NCBI RefSeq assembly: GCF_000701365.1
Contig: NZ_JNIK01000002.1
Span: forward strand, 124,001 to 188,000
Reading direction: 5' to 3'
Length of the DNA stretch: 64,000 bases
Source of the DNA: Blastococcus sp. URHD0036
GTDB lineage: Bacteria > Actinomycetota > Actinomycetes > Mycobacteriales > Geodermatophilaceae
In this document: positions 1 to 8,568 of the stretch, one piece after another
Numbering within the stretch: position 1 is the stretch's first letter
Layout of the letters: every line of letters starts with the position of its first letter
The notes under the pieces: model-generated
The model's database searches: none
The model's input: only the letters and a program-made list of their open reading frames with translations
Told to the model about the DNA's origin: nothing
Made by a program: the position numbers and the translations under genes

Positions 1-731
1 CCGCGCTCGCCGTCCAGGAGATGGAGCGCTGCGCGGCCAAGGGCTCGCACGCCTTCGCGTTCTCGGAGAACTTCGCCCCGCTGGGCTACCCGACGATCAA
101 CGACAAGAACGGGCACTGGGAGCCGGTGCTCGCCGCGGCCAACGACCTCGACATGGTGGCGTGCATGCACGTCGGCTCGTCCTCGACGCTGCCGGCGATC
201 GCGCCGGACGCGCCGTTCATGGCGAACCTGACCTGGGGTGCCAGCCGCACCTCCGGCACCATGCTGGCCTGGCTGTTCAGCGGCTGGTTCCAGAAGTACC
301 CGAACCTGAAGATCGCGCTGTCCGAGGGCGAGATCGGCTGGATCCCCTACTTCCTCGAGCGCGGCGAGCAGGTCCTGGACAAGCAGCGGCACTGGGTCAA
401 GAAGGGCGTGACGTTCCAGGACCACGCCGACGGCGGCAACGTCATCGACTACGACAACTTCGACCTGCGGCAGATCTACAAGGACCACGTCTTCGGCTGC
501 ATGATCGAGGACAAGCACGGCATCGCCTCGATCGACGAGATCGGCGAGGACAACATCATGTGCGAGACGGACTACCCGCACTCGGACACGACCTGGCCCG
601 ACAGCATCCACGTGGTCAAGCGCATCATCGAGCACCTGCCGCCGGAGACCCAGTACAAGATCCTCCGCGGCAACGCCGAGAAGCTCTACCGGTTCACCCC
701 GGCCGAGCCCCCCGCCGTCAGCCGTGCCTGA
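1..731 (+). CDS. Amidohydrolase family 2 protein, C-terminal part (5' end outside window)
   Basis: The reading frame is open from base 3, so the true start lies upstream and only about the last 240 residues are present. The sequence has the look of the amidohydrolase-2 (TIM-barrel, metal-dependent hydrolase/decarboxylase) family: an HVG segment in the barrel, and near the C-terminus the CETDYPHSD motif, whose Asp is the family's conserved metal-binding/catalytic position, followed by the usual short helical tail with GNAEKLY. It overlaps the next gene (ferredoxin) by 8 bases, so it is the upstream member of the operon that includes the P450. In such clusters these proteins act on ring-cleavage or acyl intermediates, but the substrate here cannot be read. 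A second, complete member of the same family lies at 18752-20023. Confidence 0.85.
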   Translation, partial: ALAVQEMERCAAKGSHAFAFSENFAPLGYPTINDKNGHWEPVLAAANDLDMVACMHVGSSSTLPAIAPDAPFMANLTWGASRTSGTMLAWLFSGWFQKYPNLKIALSEGEIGWIPYFLERGEQVLDKQRHWVKKGVTFQDHADGGNVIDYDNFDLRQIYKDHVFGCMIEDKHGIASIDEIGEDNIMCETDYPHSDTTWPDSIHVVKRIIEHLPPETQYKILRGNAEKLYRFTPAEPPAVSRA

Positions 732-945
732 CGCCGCCGGACTCGCGGTCGTGATCGACCGCGATCTCTGCCTCGGCACCGGCCTCTGCGTCGTCTACGC
801 GCCGCAGACCTTCGCCCACGACGACGAGACCAAGGCGGTCCTGCAGGACCCGCCGCACGACGCCGAGGGCGACGTCGCCACCGCGGTGGAGGCGTGCCCG
901 ATGGGCGCGCTGGCACTGCGCGCTCCCTCCTCCGCGGAGGGCTGA
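724..945 (+). CDS. [3Fe-4S] ferredoxin, P450 partner
   Basis: A 73-residue protein starting at GTG 724, inside the end of the preceding gene. Cys16 and Cys22 (spacing C-x5-C, CLGTGLC) and Cys58 followed by Pro give three cluster ligands, the pattern of single-cluster [3Fe-4S] ferredoxins that pass electrons to actinobacterial cytochromes P450. The APQTF segment after the second Cys is also typical. The P450 gene follows 119 bases downstream in the same direction, so it is the obvious electron acceptor. No ferredoxin reductase is encoded in the window, so that must come from elsewhere. Length matches the family. Confidence 0.9.
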   Translation: MPDAAGLAVVIDRDLCLGTGLCVVYAPQTFAHDDETKAVLQDPPHDAEGDVATAVEACPMGALALRAPSSAEG

Positions 946-1064
946 GCCCCCGGGGTCGCCGTCCCGTTCCCCCGGGCGGCGACCCCGGTCCCGATCCGGA
1001 CGGCGACCCCGATCCCGACCCGACAGGAACCGGCCCCGCAGCCGGTCGACAGGAGTGCCGAGAG

Positions 1065-2312
1065 ATGACCGAGACCGCGCCGCTGCTCGATGTGGACCGG
1101 GTGCGCCAGCTGTTCGACCTGCGCGGTGCCTACATGGCACACAACGGCGGCGGGTTCGCCGGCGACCCGTACCCGCTGTGGGCGCGACTGCGCGAGCAGG
1201 CACCCGTCCACCCGGGCACGCTGCACGAGCTCACCGAGGGCGCCGAGGAGTGGTTCTTCCACGGCCTCCCCGAGCCCGGCCGCCCACACTTCACGGCGTT
1301 CACCTACGCCGCGTGCAACGACGTCTACAAGAACAGCGCCCTGTTCGCCTCGTCCGCCGAGGCGGTCGACATCGGCGGCGCCGCCAGCGTCAGCAACAGC
1401 ATGCTGTCCATGGGCGGCAAGCAGCACCGTCGCTACCGCGCGCTCGTGCAGCCGCGCTTCACCCCGCAGGCGGCCGAGTGGTGGATGCGCAAGTCCATCC
1501 AGGACACCGTCGACGCACTCGTCGACCACATCCGGCCGCTCGGCCGGGCGGAGCTCAACGTCGACTTCTGCGCCGCGATCCCGGTCCTCACGATCACCGG
1601 GGTCTTCGGCATCCCGGTGGAGCAGGCGCTCGACGTCCGGGCGGCGATGGTCGATCCACCGAAGGTGATCGAGATCGTGGCCCCGCTGGTCGCTGCCCGG
1701 CGCGAGGAGCCCCGTGACGACCTGATCAGCGTGCTCGTCCAGTCGGAGGTCGCCGACGAGGACGGCACCGTGCACCGGCTCTCCGACGCCGAGATCTACT
1801 CGTTCTGCCTCCTCCTGCTCGCCGCGGGCTCGGGCACCACCTGGAAGCAGATGGGCATCACGCTCACCGCGCTGCTCCAGCGGCCCGACGTCCTCCAGGC
1901 GGTACGCGAGGACCGCTCCCTGCTGCGGCCGGCCATCGAGGAGGCGCTGCGCTGGCAGCCGACCGACCCGATGTTCTCCCGCTGGGTCACCGAGGACACC
2001 GACTTCCACGGCGTGCACCTGCCCCAGGGCTCCGTCGTCCACATCGCGCTCGGCGCCGCCAACCGGGACCCCGCGCGCTGGGAGCGGCCGGACGAGTACG
2101 ACATCCGGCGGCCCACCCGGCCGATCCTCTCCTTCGGCGGCGGGCCGCACATCTGCCTGGGCATGCACGTCGCCCGCGCCGAGATGGTCACCGGCATCAG
2201 CGCGCTGCTGGACCGGCTGCCGAACCTGCGGCTGGACCCCGACGCGGAGCCGCCCAGGTACGTCGGCTTCTACGAGCGCGGCGCCACCGCCATCCCCGTC
2301 CTGTTCGACTGA
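1065..2312 (+). CDS. Cytochrome P450
   Basis: A 415-residue bacterial class I P450. The heme-binding loop FGGGPHICLG carries the axial Cys near residue 364. The I-helix motif AGSGTT, the ExxR motif (EALR in EEALRW) and an R-containing meander are all visible. I chose ATG 1065 because it has an AGGAG box at 1051-1055 and removes a long low-complexity N-terminal extension that an upstream ATG would add. It presumably hydroxylates the pathway substrate with electrons from the adjacent ferredoxin. The surrounding CoA-transferase, DUF35 and thiolase-like genes suggest a terpenoid, steroid-like or other alicyclic substrate, but the sequence does not fix which. Confidence 0.93.
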   Translation: MTETAPLLDVDRVRQLFDLRGAYMAHNGGGFAGDPYPLWARLREQAPVHPGTLHELTEGAEEWFFHGLPEPGRPHFTAFTYAACNDVYKNSALFASSAEAVDIGGAASVSNSMLSMGGKQHRRYRALVQPRFTPQAAEWWMRKSIQDTVDALVDHIRPLGRAELNVDFCAAIPVLTITGVFGIPVEQALDVRAAMVDPPKVIEIVAPLVAARREEPRDDLISVLVQSEVADEDGTVHRLSDAEIYSFCLLLLAAGSGTTWKQMGITLTALLQRPDVLQAVREDRSLLRPAIEEALRWQPTDPMFSRWVTEDTDFHGVHLPQGSVVHIALGAANRDPARWERPDEYDIRRPTRPILSFGGGPHICLGMHVARAEMVTGISALLDRLPNLRLDPDAEPPRYVGFYERGATAIPVLFD

Positions 2313-2323
2313 GGAGCACCCCC

Positions 2324-2770
2324 ATGGCGCAGTACCAGCAGATCGACGGCACGTTGCTCAACCAGGACCACGTGAAGGTGTACCGGGAGACCGACGGGGA
2401 GGTCGGCTACCTCTGGAACGGGGTGCCGATCCTGCTGCTGACGACGACCGGCCGGAAGAGCGGCGAACGCCGGACGACGCCCCTCATCTTCGCCCGCGAC
2501 GGCGACGACTACCTCGTCGTGGCCTCCCAGGGCGGGGCGCCCACGCACCCGAACTGGTACCTCAACCTGCTCGCCGACCCGCGGGCCGAGATCCAGGTGA
2601 AGGCCGAGCACATCACGGTGACCGGGCGGGCGGCGACCGAGGCGGAACGCCCCCGGCTCTGGGACGTCGTCCGCGGCCCGTGGCCCAACTACGACGTCTA
2701 CCAGGAGCGCACCGACCGGGTCATCCCCGTCGTGGTGCTGAGCCCGGCGGGGGGTGGCGCGGATGCCTGA
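2324..2770 (+). CDS. DDN/DUF385-type deazaflavin (F420)-dependent oxidoreductase family protein
   Basis: A 148-residue split-beta-barrel protein of the nitroreductase-family deazaflavin-dependent group. Recognisable features are the LLLTTTGRKSGERRTTPL strand with its TGRKSG turn, the VASQGGAPTHPNWYLNL segment, and the AEIQVKAE strand, which in DDN-like proteins form the cofactor site. It starts at ATG 2324, 11 bases after the P450 stop, and its end overlaps the CoA-transferase start, so it is in the same transcript. Family members reduce enones or related substrates with F420H2, but some bind other ligands, so the activity is inferred. Confidence 0.85.
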   Translation: MAQYQQIDGTLLNQDHVKVYRETDGEVGYLWNGVPILLLTTTGRKSGERRTTPLIFARDGDDYLVVASQGGAPTHPNWYLNLLADPRAEIQVKAEHITVTGRAATEAERPRLWDVVRGPWPNYDVYQERTDRVIPVVVLSPAGGGADA

Positions 2771-3986
2771 CGAGCAGGCAGCCCCTCGCGCGTTCGACGG
2801 CATCCGCGTGGTCGAGCTCGCGCAGTGGGTGTTCGTCCCGGTCGCCGGCGCGCTGCTGGCCGACTGGGGGGCCGACGTGCTCCACATCGAGCCCCCGACC
2901 GGCGACCCCTACCGGGGGCTGATGACCCAGGGCATCGGGTCCGACGCCGGCGGCGTGAACGTGTCGATGGCGCTGGCCAACCGGGGCAAGCGCTCGGTCG
3001 CCCTCGACGTGCGGACCGAGCGCGGGAAGGAGGTGCTGCACCGGCTGCTCGAGGACGCCGACGTGTTCCTCACCAACCTGCGTCCCGGCGCCCTGGAGCG
3101 GCTCGGACTGGGCGCCGACGCGCTCACCGAGCGGTACCCCCGGCTGGTGTACGCGCGCGGCCACGGGTACGGCGCCCGCGGGCCGGACGCCGACCAGGCC
3201 GGCTACGACTCGTCGGCGTTCTTCGCCCGAGGCGGACTGGCGCACATCCTCACGCCGCCCGACCGCGACTACCCGATCGGCCAGCGGGGCGCGATGGGCG
3301 ACCGCAACGGCGCGATGGCGCTCGCCTTCGCCGTCTCCGCGGCGCTGCTGCGGCGGGAGCGGTCCGGGGTCGGCGGCGTCGTGGACGTGTCCCTGCTGGC
3401 CACCGCGATGTGGACGCTCTCCTCCGACGTGCTCGCAGCCCTCAGCGGGACGACGCCGCAGCCGAACCCGGGCCGCGGGCCGACCCCGAACCCGCTGACC
3501 GGCACCTACCGCACGGCGGACGGCCGGCACGTGCAGCTCGTCTTCCTGGAGGCCGACCGCTACTGGGCGCCGTTCTGCGAGATCGTCGGGCGGCCGGAGC
3601 TCATCGAGGACCCCCGGTTCGCCGACATCCACGCCCGCCGGGTCAACAGCGCCGAGTGCGTGGCCCTGCTGGACGAGGAGTTCGCCCGCCGGACCCTCGC
3701 CGAGTGGGTCGAGCTGCTGAGGGGCCTCGACGCCCCGTGGGCCCCGGTGCAGTCGGTGACCGAGCTGCTCGACGACCCGCAGGTGGAGGCCAACGACTAC
3801 CTCGGGACGGTCGAGGACGGCGGTGTCTCCTACCGCCTGCCCAACGTCCCGGTGCAGTTCGACGGCCGGCCGGCGGAACTGCGGCGCGGACCCGAGCACG
3901 GCGAGCACACCGAGACCGTCCTGCTGGAGCTCGGCTACGGCTGGGACGACATCGCTGCGCTGCAGTCGGCCCGGGCGATCCCGTGA
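2763..3986 (+). CDS. Class III CoA-transferase (CaiB/BaiF family)
   Basis: A 407-residue protein with the family's N-terminal Rossmann-like half (GIRVVELAQWVFVP, LLADWGADVLHIE) and the catalytic aspartate in GPDADQAGYD (about residue 149). It ends with the usual DWGADV/DDPQ-type C-terminal segments and is of normal family length. ATG 2763 is preferred over GTG 2754; it overlaps the preceding gene by 8 bases. The enzyme should move CoA between an acyl-CoA donor and a free acid, activating the pathway intermediate without ATP. The gene's stop overlaps the DUF35 gene start by 4 bases. Confidence 0.92.
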   Translation: MPDEQAAPRAFDGIRVVELAQWVFVPVAGALLADWGADVLHIEPPTGDPYRGLMTQGIGSDAGGVNVSMALANRGKRSVALDVRTERGKEVLHRLLEDADVFLTNLRPGALERLGLGADALTERYPRLVYARGHGYGARGPDADQAGYDSSAFFARGGLAHILTPPDRDYPIGQRGAMGDRNGAMALAFAVSAALLRRERSGVGGVVDVSLLATAMWTLSSDVLAALSGTTPQPNPGRGPTPNPLTGTYRTADGRHVQLVFLEADRYWAPFCEIVGRPELIEDPRFADIHARRVNSAECVALLDEEFARRTLAEWVELLRGLDAPWAPVQSVTELLDDPQVEANDYLGTVEDGGVSYRLPNVPVQFDGRPAELRRGPEHGEHTETVLLELGYGWDDIAALQSARAIP

Positions 3987-4438
3987 CGGCGGAGCACCCT
4001 CTCCCCCACCGGCCGGTCCCGGTCCCGGACGAGCTGTCGGCCGCGTTCTGGGAGGCGGCCGCCCGGCACGTGCTGACGCTGGCGAAGTGCTCGGTCTGCG
4101 GCACGCTCACCCATCCCCCCGACGTCGTCTGCGACACCTGCGGCAGCACCGACCCCCGGTTCACGGCCACCCCGGTGGACGGGCGCGGCGTGGTCCGCTC
4201 GTGGACGGTCGTGCGGCAGTCCTTCCTGCCCGGCTTCGCCGAGCTGCTGCCGCTCGTGCTGGTCGACGTGGAGCTGGTGGGCCCGGAGCTGGACGGGCAG
4301 CCGGACGTGCGGCTGGTCGGACGGCTGCTCGACGGCGTGGACGCACCCCTGGCGGCCGGCTCCGCCGTGCGCGTCGCCTTCGAGCAGGTGCGGGGCGACG
4401 TCGCCGTCCCCGCCTTCGAGCTCGCAGGGGCCTCATGA
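3983..4438 (+). CDS. DUF35 zinc-ribbon/OB-fold protein, partner of the thiolase-like protein
   Basis: A 151-residue protein starting at GTG 3983 with a 4-base overlap to the CoA-transferase stop. After an alpha-helical leader (ELSAAFWEAAARHVLTLAKC) it has a rubredoxin-like zinc ribbon with Cys36, Cys39, Cys50 and Cys53, then a beta-rich OB-fold (RGVVRSWTVVRQSFLPGF...). This is the standard architecture of Pfam DUF35 proteins. In characterised steroid side-chain degradation a DUF35 domain binds the thiolase-like aldolase Ltp2 and is needed for its activity. Here the thiolase-like gene follows with a 4-base overlap, so the two products very probably form one complex. Confidence 0.9.
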   Translation: MTAEHPLPHRPVPVPDELSAAFWEAAARHVLTLAKCSVCGTLTHPPDVVCDTCGSTDPRFTATPVDGRGVVRSWTVVRQSFLPGFAELLPLVLVDVELVGPELDGQPDVRLVGRLLDGVDAPLAAGSAVRVAFEQVRGDVAVPAFELAGAS

Positions 4439-5637
4439 GCATGCGCGGCCGGGACCGGGTGGCGATCGTCGGCTACGCGCAGAGCCCGGTCGTCCGGAGC
4501 GCGGACCGGCCCCTGGGGGCACTGGCCGTCGACACCGCCCGCGCGGCGATCGCCGACGCCGGGCTGGAGCCCGCCCAGGTCGACGGGTTCGTCGGCGCCA
4601 CGCTGCTGCCCAGCTCGGGCGGGCACGCGGTCACGGACGGCGTCAGCGTCGTCTCCGCCGACTGGCTGGCCGCCCGCCTCAACCCCAACCCGCGCTACGC
4701 CGCCGGCTTCCAGGGCCTCGGCCAGATCCCGGGCTCGATGGCCATGGCGGTCAACGCCGTCGCCACCGGCGCTGCCGACCACGTGCTGGTGCACCGGGCG
4801 CTGCACAACCCCCGCGGCAGCTACCACGCGACGAGCGCGTCGGAGTTCGGCGGCCCGATGCAGTGGACCGCCCCGCAGGGCTTCTTCGGCCCGCTGGCCA
4901 TGATCGCGCTGACCTACAACGAGTACGTCCAGCGGTACGGCGCCTCGCGGGAGGCGCTGGCGGAGGTGGTCGTGGAGGCGCGCAAGAACGGCGCCCGGCT
5001 CCCGTGGTCGTACTGGTCCGGCCGCCCGCTGACGACGGAGCAGTACCTCGCCGAGCCGATGCTCGACGACCCGATCTGCCGCTTCGACTGCGACATCCCC
5101 GTGGACGGCGTGGCCGCCTTCGTGCTGACCACTGCCGAGCGGGCCCGCGACCTGCCGCACCGGCCGGTCCACGTCTCCGGGTACGCGACCGGTGGCCCGC
5201 CGAAGCGGCGGCTGCCGGCGCACTGGCCGCTGGACGACCTGATGGCGGCCGGGGCCGGGATGGCCGAGCGGCTGTGGGCGAGCGCCGGCATGGGGCTGGA
5301 CGAGATCGACCTGCTGCAGGTCTACGACGGCTTCTCGCCCCTGGTCTACCTGTGGCTGGAGGCGCTGGGCCGCTGCCCGGTCGGCGAGGCACACCGGTAC
5401 GTGCGCGACGGCGGCATCGACAGTGACAGCGCGGACGGCGACCCGGTGCTGCTCAGCGGTGGATCGCTGGGCAACGGCCGGATGCACGGGGTGCCCCAGC
5501 TGCTCGAGTGCTATCTCCAGGTCGCCGGCCGAGCGGGTGAACGTCAGCGGGAAGGAGTTGAAACCGCGTTATCCTGCCATTCGTCACCGCACCTCGGGGG
5601 TGCGCTGATCTACAGCGCGGAGGCACACCAGTGGTGA
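4435..5637 (+). CDS. Thiolase-like (Ltp/SCP-x type) protein, probable acyl-CoA retro-aldolase or thiolase
   Basis: A 400-residue thiolase-fold protein from ATG 4435, overlapping the DUF35 stop. It has the N-terminal VAIVGYAQSP strand, the central GATGAADHVLV type segment and the C-terminal GGSLGNGRMHG and CHSSPHLGGALIYS stretches. The usual thiolase nucleophile position reads GLGQIPGS and lacks a Cys. The motif VYDGFS (Tyr297) corresponds to the catalytic-Tyr region of Ltp2-type aldolases. Together with the adjacent DUF35 gene this favours a retro-aldol cleavage of a beta-hydroxyacyl-CoA rather than Claisen thiolysis, but a non-decarboxylating thiolase role cannot be excluded. Confidence 0.88.
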   Translation: MSMRGRDRVAIVGYAQSPVVRSADRPLGALAVDTARAAIADAGLEPAQVDGFVGATLLPSSGGHAVTDGVSVVSADWLAARLNPNPRYAAGFQGLGQIPGSMAMAVNAVATGAADHVLVHRALHNPRGSYHATSASEFGGPMQWTAPQGFFGPLAMIALTYNEYVQRYGASREALAEVVVEARKNGARLPWSYWSGRPLTTEQYLAEPMLDDPICRFDCDIPVDGVAAFVLTTAERARDLPHRPVHVSGYATGGPPKRRLPAHWPLDDLMAAGAGMAERLWASAGMGLDEIDLLQVYDGFSPLVYLWLEALGRCPVGEAHRYVRDGGIDSDSADGDPVLLSGGSLGNGRMHGVPQLLECYLQVAGRAGERQREGVETALSCHSSPHLGGALIYSAEAHQW

Positions 5638-6344
5638 ACGACGAGGCAGGTGACGGCCAGCCGTCGTCCTGGGTCACCCGGGCTGCCGACCGCGCGCCCA
5701 GCGTGCAGAACTCCCGCCTCCGCAGCATGCAGCGCGCGCAGCAGATCGTCGACGCCGCGCGCCGGCTGATCGACGCCGGCGGGGACTTCACGACCCACCA
5801 GCTGGTGCGCGAGGCCGGCATCGCCATCCAGACGCTGTACAAGCACTTCGCCAGCAAGGACGAGGTGATGGTCGCGGTCCTCGAGGACGTGATCGGGCAG
5901 TCCGTCGACCAGCTGCGGGAGCGCGGCGCTGCCATCCGCGACCCGGTCGAGAGGCTGCGGTTCTACGTGTTCTCGATCATCGAGAGCCTCGACGGCAGCG
6001 CGAACCGGTTCATCCCGGCCGAGCACTGGCGGCTCGTGCAGCTGTACCCGGACGAGGTCGAGCACGCCCGCCAGCCGGTCGCCGACCTCTTCCACGCATC
6101 ACTGCAGGAGGCCGTGGACGCGGGGCTGCTGGCCCCGGCGGACACCGTGCACGCCGCGGCGATGACCAACCAGCTGCTGCTGGCGGAGTACCACGCGCAC
6201 GCCTTCGCCACGTCACGTGCGTCGACCGACGTCATCGCCACGAAACTGTGGTCGTTCCTGCTGCCCGCCTACGGCGGGGGCGTGCCCGCCGCCGACCGGC
6301 TCCCGCCGGCCGCTGCACCCCGGGAGGCGGCGGCCGGCGTCTGA
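5631..6344 (+). CDS. TetR-family transcriptional regulator
   Basis: A 237-residue regulator starting at GTG 5631 (GTG 5634 is also possible), overlapping the thiolase-like gene, with GGAGG at 5618-5622. The N-terminal helix-turn-helix is clear: QQIVDAARRLIDAGG, FTTHQLVREAGIAIQTLYKHFASKDEV. The C-terminal ligand domain is helical and not diagnostic. As the last gene of the P450/CoA-transferase operon it is a likely local repressor responding to a pathway acyl-CoA or substrate. A perfect hairpin overlaps its stop codon. Confidence 0.9.
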   Translation: MVNDEAGDGQPSSWVTRAADRAPSVQNSRLRSMQRAQQIVDAARRLIDAGGDFTTHQLVREAGIAIQTLYKHFASKDEVMVAVLEDVIGQSVDQLRERGAAIRDPVERLRFYVFSIIESLDGSANRFIPAEHWRLVQLYPDEVEHARQPVADLFHASLQEAVDAGLLAPADTVHAAAMTNQLLLAEYHAHAFATSRASTDVIATKLWSFLLPAYGGGVPAADRLPPAAAPREAAAGV

Positions 6345-6351
6345 CGCCGGC
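6333..6351. terminator. Hairpin at the TetR stop codon
   Basis: GCCGGCGTC (6333-6341) and GACGCCGGC (6343-6351) form a 9-bp perfect inverted repeat that encloses the TetR stop codon. It sits between two convergent genes (TetR and the phosphotransferase), where a bidirectional terminator is expected. There is no U-tract and the loop is very short, so the call rests on position and pairing. Confidence 0.4.
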
Positions 6352-6390
6352 GACCCCACCGCGGCCCGGGCGGCGAGGACGCCGGCGTCG

Positions 6391-7467
6391 TCACCGCGTG
6401 GCCGCGGAGAGGACCTCGTGGTCCTCGGCCGCCGTACCGAGCCGGGTGAGCAGCTCGGTGGTGATCGGCGGGGCCACCCGGAGCGTGATGGCCCACAGGT
6501 AGAAGCCGTGCACGATGCCGCGCGTGATCAGCCGCCGTGCCTCGTCCTCGTCGGGGCGGTCGACCCCGCCGGCGGCGAGCCGGTCGAGGTAGTGCCGCAG
6601 CAGGTCGCGCTCGACCCCGCGCCGCACGTCGGCCGGCATCGTCGAGGCGATGTGGTACCCGACGTCGATGTACCACGGTCCGCGCTGCACGAGCTGCCAG
6701 TCGACCAGGCAGGGCCGGCCCTCGCCGTCGAGGAAGAGATTGCCCACGTGGGCGTCGCCGTGCATCACCGTCCACGGGGACGCGGTGACGGCCTCCTCGG
6801 CGACGACGGTGTACGCGTCGACCAGCCGTCGACCGTCGCGCACCGCGGTCGGGACGCCGGCCCCGATCGGCCCCTCGAAGTTGCCCTGGATCTCGGGGAG
6901 TCCGCGGCTGCGCAGCAGGTGCGGCAGCGAGCTGGCCAGCCACGGCGCGTCCGCCACGGCCGGGCTCATCCACGTCGCCGCGTGCAGCGTCGCGAACTGC
7001 TCGAGGCTCTCGGCGACCTGGTCGGGCGTGTAGGTGCTCAGCGGGTCGAGGAAGGAGCCGCCCCGGGCCTCGACGTCCTCGGTGATGACGATGCTGGCCC
7101 GCGTCGCGGGGTCCACGGCGGCGTAGACGGGCCGGAGCGTGCGGACGCCGGTGGTGGCAGCGAGAGAGCCGTAGAACATCGCCTCCGAGAGCCCGGCGGC
7201 CGACGCCTCCCCGTTGCCCATGTCGGAGAAGTAGCCCTTCACGCACAGGTCGCGGGGCAGCTCCTCGTCAGGTGCACCCGTGTACTCGATGCGGAAACGC
7301 GCGTTGCACGACACGCGGCTGACCACCGGCCCCGGAGTCACGTCGTGCACCTCGACGTCAGGGAAGCGGGTCCGCAGGGCGGACGTGAGCCAGCCCGGCG
7401 TCAGGACCTCGGCGAGGGTCTCGGGGATCGGCAGCGAGCCGACCGCGGACGCGGTGTCGGCGGTCAC
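6391..7467 (-). CDS. Aminoglycoside-phosphotransferase-like kinase (APH/choline kinase family)
   Basis: A 358-residue protein. The kinase catalytic loop HGDAHVGN (His236 to Asn243, Brenner motif) and the metal-binding LVDWQ (Asp256, equivalent to DFG) are both intact. Start GTG 7467 is chosen because it overlaps the stop of the upstream SDR by 4 bases; an in-frame extension upstream is Arg-rich and lies inside the SDR gene. In actinobacteria, APH-like kinases of this size are common next to dehydrogenases and acyl-CoA genes, where they phosphorylate a hydroxylated metabolite rather than an antibiotic. The substrate is unknown here. It is co-transcribed with the SDR at 7464-8306. Confidence 0.88.
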   Translation of the reverse strand: MTADTASAVGSLPIPETLAEVLTPGWLTSALRTRFPDVEVHDVTPGPVVSRVSCNARFRIEYTGAPDEELPRDLCVKGYFSDMGNGEASAAGLSEAMFYGSLAATTGVRTLRPVYAAVDPATRASIVITEDVEARGGSFLDPLSTYTPDQVAESLEQFATLHAATWMSPAVADAPWLASSLPHLLRSRGLPEIQGNFEGPIGAGVPTAVRDGRRLVDAYTVVAEEAVTASPWTVMHGDAHVGNLFLDGEGRPCLVDWQLVQRGPWYIDVGYHIASTMPADVRRGVERDLLRHYLDRLAAGGVDRPDEDEARRLITRGIVHGFYLWAITLRVAPPITTELLTRLGTAAEDHEVLSAATR

Positions 7468-8306
7468 GGCGTCGTCACGCCGGCGTCGACGGGCAGCGTG
7501 ATCCCGGTGACGGCACGGGCAGCGTCGGAGACCAGCCACAGGATGGCGTTGCTGATGTCGTTGGGGTCGAGGATCTGGATGGGCAGCAGCCGGGGCTGGG
7601 TCTCGAGCATCGCCTCGCCGCCCCGGTAGAACTCCTCGAACTGGGGGTTGATGACCATCGGCGTCGCGACGCCCATGGGGTGGACCGTGTTGACCCGGAT
7701 GCCGTGCTTGCCCAGCAGTTTCGCGTAGCCCCGCATCAGGCCGATGACGCCGTGCTTGGCCGCGGTGTAGGCCGCCATGCCGCCGGTGCCGTCGTGCATC
7801 CCGTTGAGTCCGGCGGTCGAGCTGGTGATCACGATGGAGCCGCCGGCCCCGCCGTCGACCAGCACCGGCGCCGTGACGCGCACGGTGTTGTAGACCCCGC
7901 TGAGCATCACCCCGATGCCGTCGTCCCAGGCGGCCGCGGCCTCGTCGATGCTCTGCTCGCCCCGGGCGGTGATCAGGATGCCGGCGTTGGCCAGCACGAT
8001 GTCGATCCGTCCGAACTCGGCCACCGCCTGGTCGGCGGCGCGCTGCATGGCGTGGATGTCACGGACGTCGGCGACGATCGGCAGGCAGCGCCGGTCCTCC
8101 TTCTCCACCAGGGCCACGGTCTCGTCGAGGTCCTCGCGGCTCGCCATCGCGTAGGACACCGTCGGGATCTGGTCGGCGATGTCCACCGCGACGATGTCGA
8201 CGCCCGCTCGGGCCAGCGCCAGCGCGTGCGACCGCCCCTGCCCTCGAGCGGCACCCGTGATGAAGGCGACCTTGCCTTCGAGGCCGTTGCTCTTCAGCTG
8301 ATCCAT
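7464..8306 (-). CDS. Mycofactocin-coupled type SDR family oxidoreductase (1)
   Basis: A 280-residue short-chain dehydrogenase. The cofactor loop reads ITGAARGQGRSHA, the signature of mycofactocin-coupled SDRs, followed by the NAG motif (LANAGI, about 105-110), Ser163 and the catalytic Tyr180/Lys184 (YTAAK). ATG 8306 starts just before the conserved LEGKVAFITG strand; codons farther upstream are in frame but unlike the family. It is the first gene of a two-gene operon with the APH-like kinase. Two paralogs lie at 9285 and 10139. Family members oxidise alcohols with a tightly bound NAD(H) recycled through mycofactocin; the alcohol is not known. Confidence 0.92.
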   Translation of the reverse strand: MDQLKSNGLEGKVAFITGAARGQGRSHALALARAGVDIVAVDIADQIPTVSYAMASREDLDETVALVEKEDRRCLPIVADVRDIHAMQRAADQAVAEFGRIDIVLANAGILITARGEQSIDEAAAAWDDGIGVMLSGVYNTVRVTAPVLVDGGAGGSIVITSSTAGLNGMHDGTGGMAAYTAAKHGVIGLMRGYAKLLGKHGIRVNTVHPMGVATPMVINPQFEEFYRGGEAMLETQPRLLPIQILDPNDISNAILWLVSDAARAVTGITLPVDAGVTTP

Positions 8307-8568
8307 CCCCAGGTCCACCTTCGATTGTGTCGTAGAACACAGACAAGGCAAACCATAGAACGTCATATCCCCGAAGGGAAGGAGCACCTTCCGCACGACC
8401 ACTCGTCAACGGCCTGACGCCCGGTTCAGCCCTCGTCCGGTATCAGCCGCGGTTCGGTGGCGAGGTCGTCCACGAACGCCTCGACGTCGCCGGTCTCTGT
8501 GCGGCACCCAGCAGGTCCTCCAGAGCCCTGTCGCGAACAGGAGCCACCTCGCACCAGAGCCGTGCAGC
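8307..8568. promoter_or_regulatory. Upstream region of SDR-kinase operon with a short inverted repeat
   Basis: This 262-base gap between SDR 1 (minus) and the MftR-like gene end holds no convincing gene. Just upstream of the SDR start, TGTGT (8326-8330) and ACACA (8337-8341) form an imperfect palindrome, and on the minus strand the octamer GTTCTAYG occurs twice about 20 bases apart. These are plausible operator or promoter elements, but no protein can be assigned. Confidence 0.3.
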
